Shown: one piece after another, positions 8,225 to 17,110 of the stretch
Layout of the letters: the number at the start of each line of letters is the position of its first letter
Position numbering within the stretch: the first letter of the stretch is position 1
DNA from: Aureimonas sp. AU22
GTDB lineage: Bacteria; Pseudomonadota; Alphaproteobacteria; Rhizobiales; Rhizobiaceae
DNA length: 64,000 nt
NCBI RefSeq assembly: GCF_001463745.1
Contig: NZ_BBWJ01000019.1
Span: 1 to 64,000 of the forward strand
Reading direction: 5' to 3'
Notes under the pieces: model-generated
Told to the model about the DNA's origin: nothing
The model's input: the letters and a program-made list of their open reading frames with translations, nothing else
Database searches by the model: none
Position numbers and translations under genes: made by a program

Positions 8225-10342
8225 ATGGTCGCGCGCATGAACCAGCACGTCCCCGCCCGCAAGGGCTATACCGCCTGTCCGCACGACTGCCCGTCCACCT
8301 GCGCGCTCGAGGTCGAGATCATCGACGAGCGCACGATCGGCCGCGTGCGCGGAGCCGAGGACAACAGCTACACGGCCGGCGTCATCTGCGCCAAGGTCGC
8401 CCGATATGCCGAACGGGTGCACCATCCCGACCGTCTCATGAAGCCGCTTCAAAGGGTCGGCGGCAAGGGTGAGGGCACTTGGCGGGAGATTGACTGGGAC
8501 GACGCACTCGATCTCGTGGCGGAGAAGTTCTTGGCTGCCGAGGCCCGCTACGGCTCGGAGGCGGTCTGGCCCTATTATTACGCGGGAACCATGGGGCTCG
8601 TGCAGCGCGACGGCATCAACCGCCTGCGCCACGCCAAACGCTATTCAGGCGAGTTCGACACGATCTGCACCAACACCGCCTGGACCGGTTTCGTCGCCGG
8701 CACGGGGCGGCTGGCCGGCGTCGATCCGCGCGAAATGGCAAAGTCCGATTGCGTCGTGATCTGGGGCACCAATGCCGTGGCGACGCAGGTCAACGTCATG
8801 ACCCACGCGGTGCGCGCCCGGAAGGAGCGCGGCGCTCCGATCGTCGTGATCGACATCTACGACAATCCGACGATGCGCCAAGCGGACGTCGCGCTGAAGC
8901 TCCGGCCGGGCACGGACGGCGCGCTCGCCTGCGCTCTCATGCATATCGCCTTTCGGGACGGGACGGCGGATCGCGCCTATCTCGACCGCTACGGCGACGA
9001 TCCCGCCGGGCTCGAGGCGCATCTCGCCAGCCGCACGCCGGAATGGGCGAGCGGGATCACCGGGCTGACCGTCGCCGAGATCGAAAGCTTCGCGGCTCTC
9101 ATCGGGCGCACGCCCCGCACGTTCTTCCGCCTCGGCTACGGCTTCTCGCGGCAGCGCAACGGCGCCGTGGCCATGCACGCCGCTCTGTCCGTACCGACGG
9201 TGTATGGTCACTGGCAGCACGAAGGAGGCGGCGCCTTCCACAACAACGGCGCCCTGTGGCGTTTCGACAAGGCGTTGATCGAGGGTCTCGACGATCTCGA
9301 CCATTCGATCCGCCATCTCGACCAGTCGCGGATCGGCGCGGTCCTGACCGGCGATGCCGGGGCGCTGGCCGGCGGCCCGCCGGTGACGGCGATGCTTGTG
9401 CAGAACACCAACCCTGCCAATGTCGCGCCCGAGCAGCGAGACGTCGTGCGCGGCCTCATGCGGGATGACCTCTTCGTCGCGGTCCACGAGCAGTTCATGA
9501 CCGACACCGCGAAGCTCGCCGACCTCGTGCTGCCTGCCGCGACCTCGATGGAATACGACGACATCTATCGGGGCGGCGGGCAGAGCCACATCCTGTTCGG
9601 TCCCAAGCTGATCGAGCATCCCGATACGGTGCGGACCAACCATTTCGTCATCGAGGAACTGGCCAAGCGGCTCGGCGTCGCCGACCGGCCTGGCTTCGGC
9701 ATGACCGAGCGGGCGCTCATCGACGATCTCCTCCGCCGCAGCGGCTATGAGGGGCTGGAAACCCTCGAGCGGGAGCGGTGGCTCGACGTTCAGCCCGGTT
9801 TCAACGAGGCGCACTATCTCGGCGGGTTCGCCACGGCGGACCGCAAGTTCCGCTTCCGCGTCGATTGGGCGGGTCTCGTGGCGCCGAACCGTCCGCCGCC
9901 ATCGATGGGCCTTCTCGGCCCCGTCGAAGCCCTGCCGTCCTTCCCCGACCATGCCGCCCTGATCGAGGAGACGGATGCCGAGCATCCGTTCCGGCTGGCC
10001 ACGCCGCCGGCGCGACAGTTCCTGAACTCGTCCTTCGCCGAGACGGAAGGGTCGCGCAAGCGGGAGGGTCGCCCCGAGCTGCGCATGCACCCCGACGACG
10101 CGGCGCGCCTTGGTTTCACCGATGGTCAACGGCTGGAGATCGGCAATGCGCGCGGCGAAGTCGTCCTGCCGCTCAAGATGGATGCGGCAGCAAAGCCCGG
10201 CGTCGTGATCCACGAAGGGCTCTGGCCGAACGGTGCCTTCGAGCGAGGCGAAGGCATCAATGTTCTGACCGGCGCCGATCCGGTCGCGCCGTTCGGCGGG
10301 GCGGCCTTTCACGACAACAAGGTCTGGGTGCGAGCGGCCTAG
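8225..10342 (+). CDS. Molybdopterin-dependent oxidoreductase, DMSO-reductase superfamily (cytoplasmic)
   Basis: This 705-residue molybdenum bis-MGD enzyme has an N-terminal [4Fe-4S] site with Cys18, Cys22 and Cys26 (CPHDCPSTC) and Cys55 (VICAKV). The Mo/MGD-binding core follows (TMGLVQRDGINRLRH, VIWGTNAVATQVNVM, QNTNPANVAPEQ) and a C-terminal dinucleotide-binding domain (LRMHPDDAARLG ... INVLTGADPVAPFGG). There is no twin-arginine leader, so it should act in the cytoplasm. The substrate is not predictable: the group includes many uncharacterised members annotated as formate dehydrogenase-like or biotin sulfoxide reductase-like. No electron-transfer subunit lies beside it. ATG codons at 8225 and 8237 are both possible starts; neither has a clear ribosome-binding site. 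Confidence 0.88.
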   Translation: MVARMNQHVPARKGYTACPHDCPSTCALEVEIIDERTIGRVRGAEDNSYTAGVICAKVARYAERVHHPDRLMKPLQRVGGKGEGTWREIDWDDALDLVAEKFLAAEARYGSEAVWPYYYAGTMGLVQRDGINRLRHAKRYSGEFDTICTNTAWTGFVAGTGRLAGVDPREMAKSDCVVIWGTNAVATQVNVMTHAVRARKERGAPIVVIDIYDNPTMRQADVALKLRPGTDGALACALMHIAFRDGTADRAYLDRYGDDPAGLEAHLASRTPEWASGITGLTVAEIESFAALIGRTPRTFFRLGYGFSRQRNGAVAMHAALSVPTVYGHWQHEGGGAFHNNGALWRFDKALIEGLDDLDHSIRHLDQSRIGAVLTGDAGALAGGPPVTAMLVQNTNPANVAPEQRDVVRGLMRDDLFVAVHEQFMTDTAKLADLVLPAATSMEYDDIYRGGGQSHILFGPKLIEHPDTVRTNHFVIEELAKRLGVADRPGFGMTERALIDDLLRRSGYEGLETLERERWLDVQPGFNEAHYLGGFATADRKFRFRVDWAGLVAPNRPPPSMGLLGPVEALPSFPDHAALIEETDAEHPFRLATPPARQFLNSSFAETEGSRKREGRPELRMHPDDAARLGFTDGQRLEIGNARGEVVLPLKMDAAAKPGVVIHEGLWPNGAFERGEGINVLTGADPVAPFGGAAFHDNKVWVRAA

Positions 10343-10409
10343 AACACGTCCGGTGGACGCCGGTTCACCCGACGCGTTCTGTGTTCCTCGTTCGTCGCAT
10401 TGTCCGGAC

Positions 10410-10432
10410 GCGAAAGCCGGCTCGGCTTTCGC
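10410..10432. repeat. Perfect 10-bp hairpin in the gap between the molybdoenzyme and purN
   Basis: The arms 10410-10419 and 10423-10432 (GCGAAAGCCG / CGGCTTTCGC) are perfectly complementary around three bases. They sit within the 100-base convergent gap 10343-10442. No T-run follows on either strand. The surroundings (TCCGGACGCG before, GGAACTGCTCTAG after) resemble the short intergenic palindromic repeats common in rhizobial genomes, as I recall them. It may also act as a weak bidirectional terminator. Confidence 0.45.
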
Positions 10433-10442
10433 TGGAACTGCT

Positions 10443-11132
10443 CTAGCTCTCGCGTCCGTCCGGAGCGACGAGGATGGTCGGGCTGGCCGACCGCGGAGAG
10501 CCCGAACTCGAGCTGTCGAACGTCGTCCTGGCGCCGCTCTGCCGCACTGTGCCGTCGAGCACCAGCCGCAGCGCATGCGGATAGAGCCGATGCTCGGCGC
10601 GAAGCAGCCGGTTGGCCAGGCTGTCCGGTGTGTCGTCGCGCTCCACCGTGATCGCGGCCTGGGCGACGATCGGGCCTTCGTCCATGTCGTCGGTGACGAA
10701 ATGGACCGTGCAGCCATGGATGCGCATGCCGGCTTCCAACACGCGGTCATGCGTGTGCAGTCCCGGAAACAACGGCAGCAGGGACGGGTGGATGTTGATC
10801 ATTCGCCCAGCGTAGTGTCCGACGAAGAGCGGCGTCAGCAGGCGCATGTATCCCGCGAGACAGACGATGTCCGGTTTGTGGGCGTCGAGCGCCTCGATCA
10901 GGGCGCGCTCGTGCGCAGCGCGGTCGGCATACGCGCGCTGGTCCACCGCCTGCGCCGGGATGCCGTAGCGCGCGGCCGTCGCGAGCCCGCCGGCGTCCGG
11001 CTTGTTCGAGAGGACGGCCACGATCTCGCCGGGATAGGCCGGGTCCATCGCCGCGCCGATCAGCGCGCTCATGTTGGAGCCGCGACCGGAGATCAGCACC
11101 GCGACGCGTTTGCGGGTCGGCACGTCGCTCAC
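10443..11132 (-). CDS. purN: Phosphoribosylglycinamide formyltransferase
   Basis: PurN transfers formyl from 10-formyltetrahydrofolate to GAR, the third step of purine synthesis. The 229-residue protein has the nucleotide loop ISGRGSNM near residue 14, the folate site, and the catalytic Asn-His-Asp set in INIHPSLLP and [11 protein letters not shown]. The C-terminus (about 205-229, Ser/Pro-rich) extends beyond the usual fold. The start codon is GTG at 11130-11132. It overlaps the purM stop as GTGA, so translation of the two is coupled. Confidence 0.96.
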   Translation of the reverse strand: MSDVPTRKRVAVLISGRGSNMSALIGAAMDPAYPGEIVAVLSNKPDAGGLATAARYGIPAQAVDQRAYADRAAHERALIEALDAHKPDIVCLAGYMRLLTPLFVGHYAGRMINIHPSLLPLFPGLHTHDRVLEAGMRIHGCTVHFVTDDMDEGPIVAQAAITVERDDTPDSLANRLLRAEHRLYPHALRLVLDGTVRQSGARTTFDSSSSGSPRSASPTILVAPDGRES

Positions 11133-12202
11133 AGCGCGAGCTGACCGTTGAACGTGACGGCGTCTTCGGCTTCGCGCGGCAGGATCCGCCCGAGCGGCAC
11201 GACGGTTTCGCCCTCGCTCTGCAGCACGGCCGCGACCGACGCGGCCTCTGCCTCGCTGACGACCACGATCATGCCGACGCCGCAGTTGAAGGTCCGCAGC
11301 ATCTCGGCCTCCGCGATGCCGCCTTGCGCCGCGAGCCAGCGGAAGACCGGCGGCACGGGGATGGCGTGGAGGTCGATGTCGGCGCGCAGATGGTCCGGCA
11401 AGACGCGCGGGATGTTTTCCGGGAAGCCGCCGCCCGTGATGTGCGCGAGCGCCTTGATCCCGTCACCCCCGCGGATGGCGGCCAGCAACGGCTTCACGTA
11501 GATCCGCGTCGGTGCGATCAAGGCCCCGGCCAGGCTCGCGCCGTCCGCCTCGAACGGGGCAGGGGCGTCGTAGCGTGCGCCCGCCATCTCGACCACGCGC
11601 CGCACCAGCGAGTAGCCGTTGGAGTGGACGCCCGACGACGCCAGCCCGAGGATCATGTCGCCGGACACGAGGTCGGCGCTCGGCAGAAGGCGGCCGCGCT
11701 CGGCCGCGCCGACCGCGAAGCCTGCGAGATCGTAGTCCTTCTCGGCGTAGAGGCCCGGCATCTCGGCGGTCTCGCCGCCGATCAGCGCGCAGCCCGCCTG
11801 GCGGCACCCCTCGGCGATGCCTGCGACGATCGCCTCGCCCTGCGCCGGATCGAGCTTTCCCGTCGCGAAGTAGTCGAGGAAGAACAGCGGCTCCGCGCCC
11901 TGCACCACGAGGTCGTTGACGCACATGGCCACGAGGTCGATGCCGATCGTGTCGTGCAGGCCGGTATCGATCGCGATCTTCAGCTTGGTGCCGACCCCGT
12001 CGTTCGCCGCAACGAGAACCGGGTCGGTGAAGCCCGCCGCCTTCAGATCGAACAGGCCGCCGAAACCGCCGATCTCCCCGTCCGCGCCGGGACGCCGGGT
12101 GGAGCGGACCAGCGGCTTGATCCGACGCACGAGCTCGTTGCCGGCGTCGATGTCGACGCCGGCCGCGGCATAGGTCAAACCGATCTTGGGATCAGCGGTC
12201 AT
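11129..12202 (-). CDS. purM: Phosphoribosylformylglycinamidine cyclo-ligase
   Basis: PurM closes the imidazole ring, turning FGAM plus ATP into AIR (step five of purine synthesis). The 357-residue protein has normal length and clear family segments: [66 protein letters not shown] and [16 protein letters not shown]. The ATG at 12200-12202 fits the family start; an in-frame start 17 codons upstream is not supported. It is the first gene of the purM-purN pair. Confidence 0.96.
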   Translation of the reverse strand: MTADPKIGLTYAAAGVDIDAGNELVRRIKPLVRSTRRPGADGEIGGFGGLFDLKAAGFTDPVLVAANDGVGTKLKIAIDTGLHDTIGIDLVAMCVNDLVVQGAEPLFFLDYFATGKLDPAQGEAIVAGIAEGCRQAGCALIGGETAEMPGLYAEKDYDLAGFAVGAAERGRLLPSADLVSGDMILGLASSGVHSNGYSLVRRVVEMAGARYDAPAPFEADGASLAGALIAPTRIYVKPLLAAIRGGDGIKALAHITGGGFPENIPRVLPDHLRADIDLHAIPVPPVFRWLAAQGGIAEAEMLRTFNCGVGMIVVVSEAEAASVAAVLQSEGETVVPLGRILPREAEDAVTFNGQLAL

Positions 12203-12271
12203 GGCAAGGCCCTCTTTGGGTCGCGAGTTCGCATGATCGGGCCATACGGGCAAGGCTTTCGTCGGCCGTTT

Positions 12272-12727
12272 TCATGGGTTTTGCGCCGCGTAATCCGCCA
12301 GGAGGGCAGGGAACTCGGCTGGCGGCGGAAAGCGCGCGAAGCTGTGCGCGGCGGGCACGCGCGCCCAGGGAAGCTTCTCCGTCGTCCACGTCTCGATGAA
12401 GGGAACAAGCGACGCGCCGTCGTCCAGCATCGGGGTGCGCACGTTCACGAAGTCGTCCATGCCCTCCGGCCGCGTGAAGGCCCAGGTGAGGCAGTGGGCG
12501 CAGAAGGCATGCCGATGCCCTCCATGCAGGCCGCCGATCACGGTCTCCCCCGCCGTCACGGCGAAAGCCGCACTCGGGAACAGCGCCGACAGCGAGAAGG
12601 CGCTGGCCGTCATCTTCTGGCAGCCCGTGCAGTGACAAGCCATCGTGATCAACGGCTTGCCTCGAATGGAAATGCGGAGCCGTCCACAGCGGCATTCGCC
12701 AGCGGTTTCGAGCCTGTCCATTGCCAT
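12272..12727 (-). CDS. GFA-family protein (Mss4-like zinc fold)
   Basis: This 151-residue protein belongs to the family named after glutathione-dependent formaldehyde-activating enzyme. Cysteine sets for the two zinc sites are visible: ECRCG near residue 11, ACHCTGC near residue 30 and FCAHCL near residue 75. Members bind zinc, and a few act with glutathione; most have no proven activity. The start is ATG at 12725-12727, with AAGGA six bases upstream; a second ATG two codons later is possible. It is divergent from the AI-2E-type permease. Confidence 0.85.
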   Translation of the reverse strand: MAMDRLETAGECRCGRLRISIRGKPLITMACHCTGCQKMTASAFSLSALFPSAAFAVTAGETVIGGLHGGHRHAFCAHCLTWAFTRPEGMDDFVNVRTPMLDDGASLVPFIETWTTEKLPWARVPAAHSFARFPPPAEFPALLADYAAQNP

Positions 12728-12831
12728 CTCCCGTCCTTGCGGCCCTCTTGACCGGTTTCGGCATGCCTGCCTATCTCGATTCCGTTCGCTCGTGCGCAAG
12801 TTCATACCGCGCCCGCGAACGGAGGCACTGC

Positions 12832-14004
12832 ATGGTTCGCGATCGAAGCCGGCTTCTCAAGCGTCAGGTTCTCTTCTGGAGCCTCGCCGCGGTTGGCGTC
12901 ATCCTGTTCATCTGGCTTTTCCGCGGAATCCTGCTGCCCTTCGTGCTGGGCATGGTGATGGCCTATTTTCTCGATCCGATCGCCGATTGGCTCGTGCGCC
13001 GTGGTTTCTCAAGGCTGACCGCCAGCATCACGATCCTGATCATGTTCCTGATCCTGATTGCGCTGGTTCTCCTGGTTCTCGTTCCCGTCATAGGCGGGCA
13101 GGTGGCCGGGTTCGTCGCGCGGCTGCCGCAATATCTCGGTCGCCTGCAGGAACTCGCCGACGATCTGCGAAAGGGTCCCCTCTCGCGTTTCATCGAAAGC
13201 GATCAGCAATCGGTGCAGCAGGACTTCCAGTCGGTGGTGCGCCAGCTCTCCGGCTTCGTCACATCGCTGGTGGCCTCGCTCTGGACCTCCAGCCTCGCGG
13301 TCGTGAATTTCCTGTCGCTGTTCGTGGTGACGCCGGTGGTCGCCTTCTACCTTCTTCTCGACTGGGACCGGATGATCGAGAAGATCGACGCGCTGGTGCC
13401 GCGTCAGCATGTGGGCACGGTCCGGCGCCTGGCGCGCGAGATCGATCGCTCGGTGGCCGGGTTCGTGCGAGGCCAGGGTAGCGTCTGCCTGATCCTCGGC
13501 ACCTACTACGCCGTCGGCCTCACGCTCGTCGGGCTGAACTTCGGCCTTCTCATCGGCTTCTTCGCCGGGCTCATCTCGTTCGTGCCCTATGTCGGCTCCG
13601 CGGTCGGCCTCGTGATCGCGCTCGGCGTCGCGCTCGTGCAGTTCTCGCCGGATTGGGTCTGGGTGGCTGCGGCGGCGGGCGTCTTCTTTTCCGGCCAGTT
13701 CATCGAAGGCAACATCCTGCAGCCCAAGCTCGTCGGTGCGTCGGTCGGCCTCCATCCGGTGTGGCTCATGTTCGCGCTCTTCGCGTTCGGCGCGGTGTTC
13801 GGCTTCGTGGGCCTGCTGATCGCCGTGCCTGCGGCGGCGGCGGTCGGCGTCCTCGTTCGTTTCGCCCTTCAGAAGTATCTGGAGAGCGAGATGTATTTCG
13901 GACGCGAGTTGGCGGCGACGCCCCAACCCATCCAGATCGAAGGCGAGGGCCTGAATGCCGCGATCCGCAACCAGTTCGACCCGCGCGGCGGCCAGGGCGA
14001 CTGA
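12832..14004 (+). CDS. AI-2E family transporter (PerM/TqsA-like membrane protein)
   Basis: This is an inner-membrane permease of 390 residues with about eight hydrophobic segments. Two lie at the N-terminus (FWSLAAVGVILFIWLF and FVLGMVMAYFLDPIADW, the family signature), then come a soluble amphipathic region (about 95-150) and the C-terminal bundle with FVPYVGSAVG and GNILQPKLVGASVGLHP. Family members have been linked to AI-2 export, Na+(Li+)/H+ antiport or unknown substrates. The start at 12832 has GGAGG seven bases upstream. hdaA begins four bases after the stop, an arrangement I recall from other alphaproteobacteria. Confidence 0.9.
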   Translation: MVRDRSRLLKRQVLFWSLAAVGVILFIWLFRGILLPFVLGMVMAYFLDPIADWLVRRGFSRLTASITILIMFLILIALVLLVLVPVIGGQVAGFVARLPQYLGRLQELADDLRKGPLSRFIESDQQSVQQDFQSVVRQLSGFVTSLVASLWTSSLAVVNFLSLFVVTPVVAFYLLLDWDRMIEKIDALVPRQHVGTVRRLAREIDRSVAGFVRGQGSVCLILGTYYAVGLTLVGLNFGLLIGFFAGLISFVPYVGSAVGLVIALGVALVQFSPDWVWVAAAAGVFFSGQFIEGNILQPKLVGASVGLHPVWLMFALFAFGAVFGFVGLLIAVPAAAAVGVLVRFALQKYLESEMYFGRELAATPQPIQIEGEGLNAAIRNQFDPRGGQGD

Positions 14005-14008
14005 TCGC

Positions 14009-14692
14009 GTGCGAAAGCCCGCGCAGCTTCCCCTGGACCTTCCCGCGCGCTCGTCGCTGGCGCGCGACGATCTCGTGACGGGTCCGGCGAACGCCCTGGC
14101 TGCGGAGGCCGTCGACGCATGGCCGCACTGGCCGCATCCGGTCGTCCTGATCTCCGGACCGCCGGGGTCGGGCAAGACGCATCTCGGTGCCGCGTGGAGC
14201 GAACTGTCCGGCGCGCAGCGCTGGCATCCGAGCCGGTCGGAACTCCCAGGTGACCCCGACCTGTTCGCGGTCCTCGTGGAGGATGTCGATCGGAGCGGCT
14301 ACGACGAGGGCGGCCTCTTCGCACTCCTCAATGCGGCGCGGCTCGGCGGCGGCACGGTGCTTCTCACGTCGCGCGTCGGGGCGGGCGCGATCACCGTCGC
14401 GCTCGCCGACCTGCGCTCGCGCCTGCGGGCCGCGACGGCCGTCGAACTGCGTGCGCCTGACGAGGAGTTGCTGACCGGCGTCATCATGAAGCTCGCGGCC
14501 GATCGGCAGATCGCGATCGACCCGAAGGTCGTCGCCTACGCTCTTTCGCGCATGGAACGCTCCTTCGAGGCGGCGGCCGATTTCGTGCAGCGCCTGGATC
14601 GTGCAGCCCTGGCCGGCAAGGAGCGGATCGGACGGACCCTCGCCCAGCGCATTCTGGAGGACATGGCTGTGGAATCGAATCGAGCGTCATGA
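14009..14692 (+). CDS. hdaA: DnaA-related regulatory protein HdaA (regulatory inactivation of DnaA)
   Basis: This AAA+ protein of 227 residues is homologous to domain III of DnaA. In Caulobacter, HdaA with the DNA sliding clamp stimulates ATP hydrolysis by DnaA and so limits re-initiation. The N-terminus carries the clamp-binding motif QLPLDLP at residues 6-12. The Walker A GPPGSGKTH is at about 50-58 and an acidic Walker B-like LVEDVD at about 90. No DnaA domain IV (DNA-binding helix-turn-helix) is present. The start is GTG at 14009, four bases after the permease stop; it places the clamp motif at the very N-terminus as in known HdaA proteins. Confidence 0.9.
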   Translation: MRKPAQLPLDLPARSSLARDDLVTGPANALAAEAVDAWPHWPHPVVLISGPPGSGKTHLGAAWSELSGAQRWHPSRSELPGDPDLFAVLVEDVDRSGYDEGGLFALLNAARLGGGTVLLTSRVGAGAITVALADLRSRLRAATAVELRAPDEELLTGVIMKLAADRQIAIDPKVVAYALSRMERSFEAAADFVQRLDRAALAGKERIGRTLAQRILEDMAVESNRAS

Positions 14693-14752
14693 AACAGTCG
14701 TCGGACGAGGATAAGCGACCCCGACCTGCCGCCTTCGAACCTAGAGCATTCC

Positions 14753-17110
14753 ATGAGCGAGACCCGCGCCTCCGACCAGTCCAAGTCCAGCCGTCCCACG
14801 GCTCGCCGTAAACTCACCGGACGCGACGGTATGCAGCCGAACGGCCAGGCCGAGACGGTGACGGTCGAGACGACCGAGCCGGATGCTGCCGCGCCGGAGC
14901 CGGATCAGCCACTGATGGAGGCGATCGGCATCCTGCCGGCGCCCGTTCCGCCCGTGCAGGTCTCGACGGCCGAGGAGCTTCCCGCCGATCGCTACGTCAA
15001 CCGCGAAGTGTCCTGGCTCCAGTTCAACCGACGGGTTCTGGAGGAGGCGCAGAACCTCAACCATCCGCTGCTGGAGCGCGTTCGCTTCCTGTCGATCTCG
15101 GCCGGCAATCTCGACGAGTTCTTCATGGTGCGCGTCGCGGGTCTTGCGGGGCAGGTGCGTGCCAGCCTTTCCGTGCGCAGCGACGACGGCCTCCTGCCGC
15201 AGGAACAGCTCGACCGCGTGCTGACGGAAGTCGGCCAGCTCCAGGAGGAGCAGCAGGCCTCGCTCGCCGAACTGGTCAAGGCGCTGCGCACCGAGAACAT
15301 CCTGATCGTGGGTGCGGGCGAGCTGAAGAAGGAAGACCGGGCCTGGCTGGAGCGGCATTTCGACGAGGCGATCTTCCCGGTCCTGACGCCGCTCTCCGTC
15401 GATCCGGCGCATCCATTTCCGTTCATCCCGAACCTCGGCTTCTCCATGGCGCTGGCGCTCATCCGCGAGCGCGATTCGCAGACCATGAACGCACTCCTGC
15501 GCCTGCCGACGGCGCTGCAGCGCTTCGTCGAGATGCCGATCACCGAGGCCGGCGTCTATCGCTTCGTACCGCTGGAAAGCGTGGTCGCGCTCTTCATCTC
15601 GAAGCTGTTCCCGGGCTACCGGGTGCGCGGGCAGGGCACGTTCCGCATCATCCGCGACTCGGACATGGAAGTGGCGGAAGAGGCCGAAGACCTCGTGCGC
15701 ACGTTCGAAAGCGCGCTGAAGCGCCGTCGTCGCGGCTCGGTGATCCGCATCGAGTTCGATCATGTCATGCCCGAGAGCTTGCGCAACTTCGTGGCGAGCG
15801 AGCTCAACGTCTCGGAGTCGCGCGTCTCGGTGATGGACGGCATGCTGGCGCTGGACGCCGTGTCGCAGATCGTGAAGCTGCCGCGCGACGACCTCAAGTT
15901 CTCGCCCTACATCCCGCGCTTTCCCGAGCGCATCCGCGAGCACAACGGCGACTGCTTCGCGGCGATCCGCGAGAAGGACATCGTCATCCACCACCCGTAC
16001 GAGTCGTTCGACGTGGTGGTGCAGTTCCTGCGGCAGGCGGCCTCCGACCCCAACGTCGTCGCCATCAAGCAGACGCTCTACCGGACCTCGAACGACTCGC
16101 CCATCGTGCGCGCCCTGATCGACGCGGCCGAAGCCGGCAAGTCGGTGACGGCGCTCGTCGAACTCAAGGCGCGGTTCGACGAGGAGGCCAACATCCGCTG
16201 GGCGCGCGATCTGGAGCGCGCGGGCGTGCAGGTCGTCTTCGGCTTCATCGAGAAGAAGACCCACTCGAAGCTGTCGCTCGTCGTGCGACGCGAAGAAGGG
16301 AAGATCGTGTCCTTCTGCCATATCGGCACGGGCAACTATCACCCGATCACCGCGAAGATCTACACCGACCTGTCCTACTTCACGGCGGACCCGGACATCG
16401 CGCACGACGTCTCCCTGATCTTCAACTACATCACCGGCTATGCCGAACCGACGGACCTGCGCAAGATCGCCATCTCGCCGCTGAACCTGCGCAAGCGCAT
16501 TCTCCAACTCATCGACGAAGAGATCGCGCACGAGAAGGCCGGCCGGCAGGGGCAGATCTGGTTCAAGATGAACTCGCTGGTCGATCCGCAGATCATCGAT
16601 GCCCTTTACCGCGCCAGCCAGGCGGGGGTGGAGATCGATCTCGTGGTGCGCGGCATCTGCTGCCTGAAACCGCGCGTGCCCGGGCTTTCGGACAATATCC
16701 GCGTCAAGTCGATCGTCGGTCGCTTCCTGGAGCACAGCCGCATCTTCTGCTTCGGCGCGGGCCATGGGTTGCCTTCCGAAAAGGCGATCGTCTACATGGG
16801 CTCTGCCGACATGATGCCCCGAAATCTCGATCGGCGGGTCGAAGCGCTGGTGCCTATCACGACGCCCACCGTCCACAGCCAGGTCCTGTCGCAGATCATG
16901 CTGGCCAACATCCTGGACAACCAGCAGAGTTGGTCGGTACTTTCCGACGGAACCTCGCGGCGGATCGCTCCGTCGGAAGGCGAGCAGCCGTTCAATGCCC
17001 AGCGCTATTTCATGACCAATCCAAGCCTGTCGGGACGCGGAAAGGCCTTGAAAACGAATGCTCCCAAGCTCATCGCGAGACAACGTGCGGAGCATTCCCG
17101 CTTCGACTGA
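14753..17110 (+). CDS. ppk: Polyphosphate kinase 1
   Basis: PPK1 reversibly makes polyphosphate from ATP. The 785-residue protein has an N-terminal extension of about 80 residues (Ser/Thr/Glu/Pro-rich, low complexity) before the family start [17 protein letters not shown]. Then come the N, head and two phospholipase D-like catalytic domains. The autophosphorylated histidine lies in [12 protein letters not shown], and the second conserved histidine in [13 protein letters not shown] proteins are usually near 700 residues, so a later start such as the ATG at codon 27 is possible. The exopolyphosphatase gene overlaps its 3' end, so synthesis and degradation genes are coupled. Confidence 0.95.
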   Translation: MSETRASDQSKSSRPTARRKLTGRDGMQPNGQAETVTVETTEPDAAAPEPDQPLMEAIGILPAPVPPVQVSTAEELPADRYVNREVSWLQFNRRVLEEAQNLNHPLLERVRFLSISAGNLDEFFMVRVAGLAGQVRASLSVRSDDGLLPQEQLDRVLTEVGQLQEEQQASLAELVKALRTENILIVGAGELKKEDRAWLERHFDEAIFPVLTPLSVDPAHPFPFIPNLGFSMALALIRERDSQTMNALLRLPTALQRFVEMPITEAGVYRFVPLESVVALFISKLFPGYRVRGQGTFRIIRDSDMEVAEEAEDLVRTFESALKRRRRGSVIRIEFDHVMPESLRNFVASELNVSESRVSVMDGMLALDAVSQIVKLPRDDLKFSPYIPRFPERIREHNGDCFAAIREKDIVIHHPYESFDVVVQFLRQAASDPNVVAIKQTLYRTSNDSPIVRALIDAAEAGKSVTALVELKARFDEEANIRWARDLERAGVQVVFGFIEKKTHSKLSLVVRREEGKIVSFCHIGTGNYHPITAKIYTDLSYFTADPDIAHDVSLIFNYITGYAEPTDLRKIAISPLNLRKRILQLIDEEIAHEKAGRQGQIWFKMNSLVDPQIIDALYRASQAGVEIDLVVRGICCLKPRVPGLSDNIRVKSIVGRFLEHSRIFCFGAGHGLPSEKAIVYMGSADMMPRNLDRRVEALVPITTPTVHSQVLSQIMLANILDNQQSWSVLSDGTSRRIAPSEGEQPFNAQRYFMTNPSLSGRGKALKTNAPKLIARQRAEHSRFD

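Noticed and set aside
8645-10750. A 701-codon frame opposite the molybdoenzyme and purN end
   Set aside because: No recognisable motif; it overlaps two genes with clear family signatures.
14741-17095. A 784-codon open frame on the strand opposite ppk
   Set aside because: It mirrors a real gene almost end to end. The peptide is rich in His, Arg and Asp with no domain, as expected for antisense of GC-biased codons. ppk has complete catalytic motifs.
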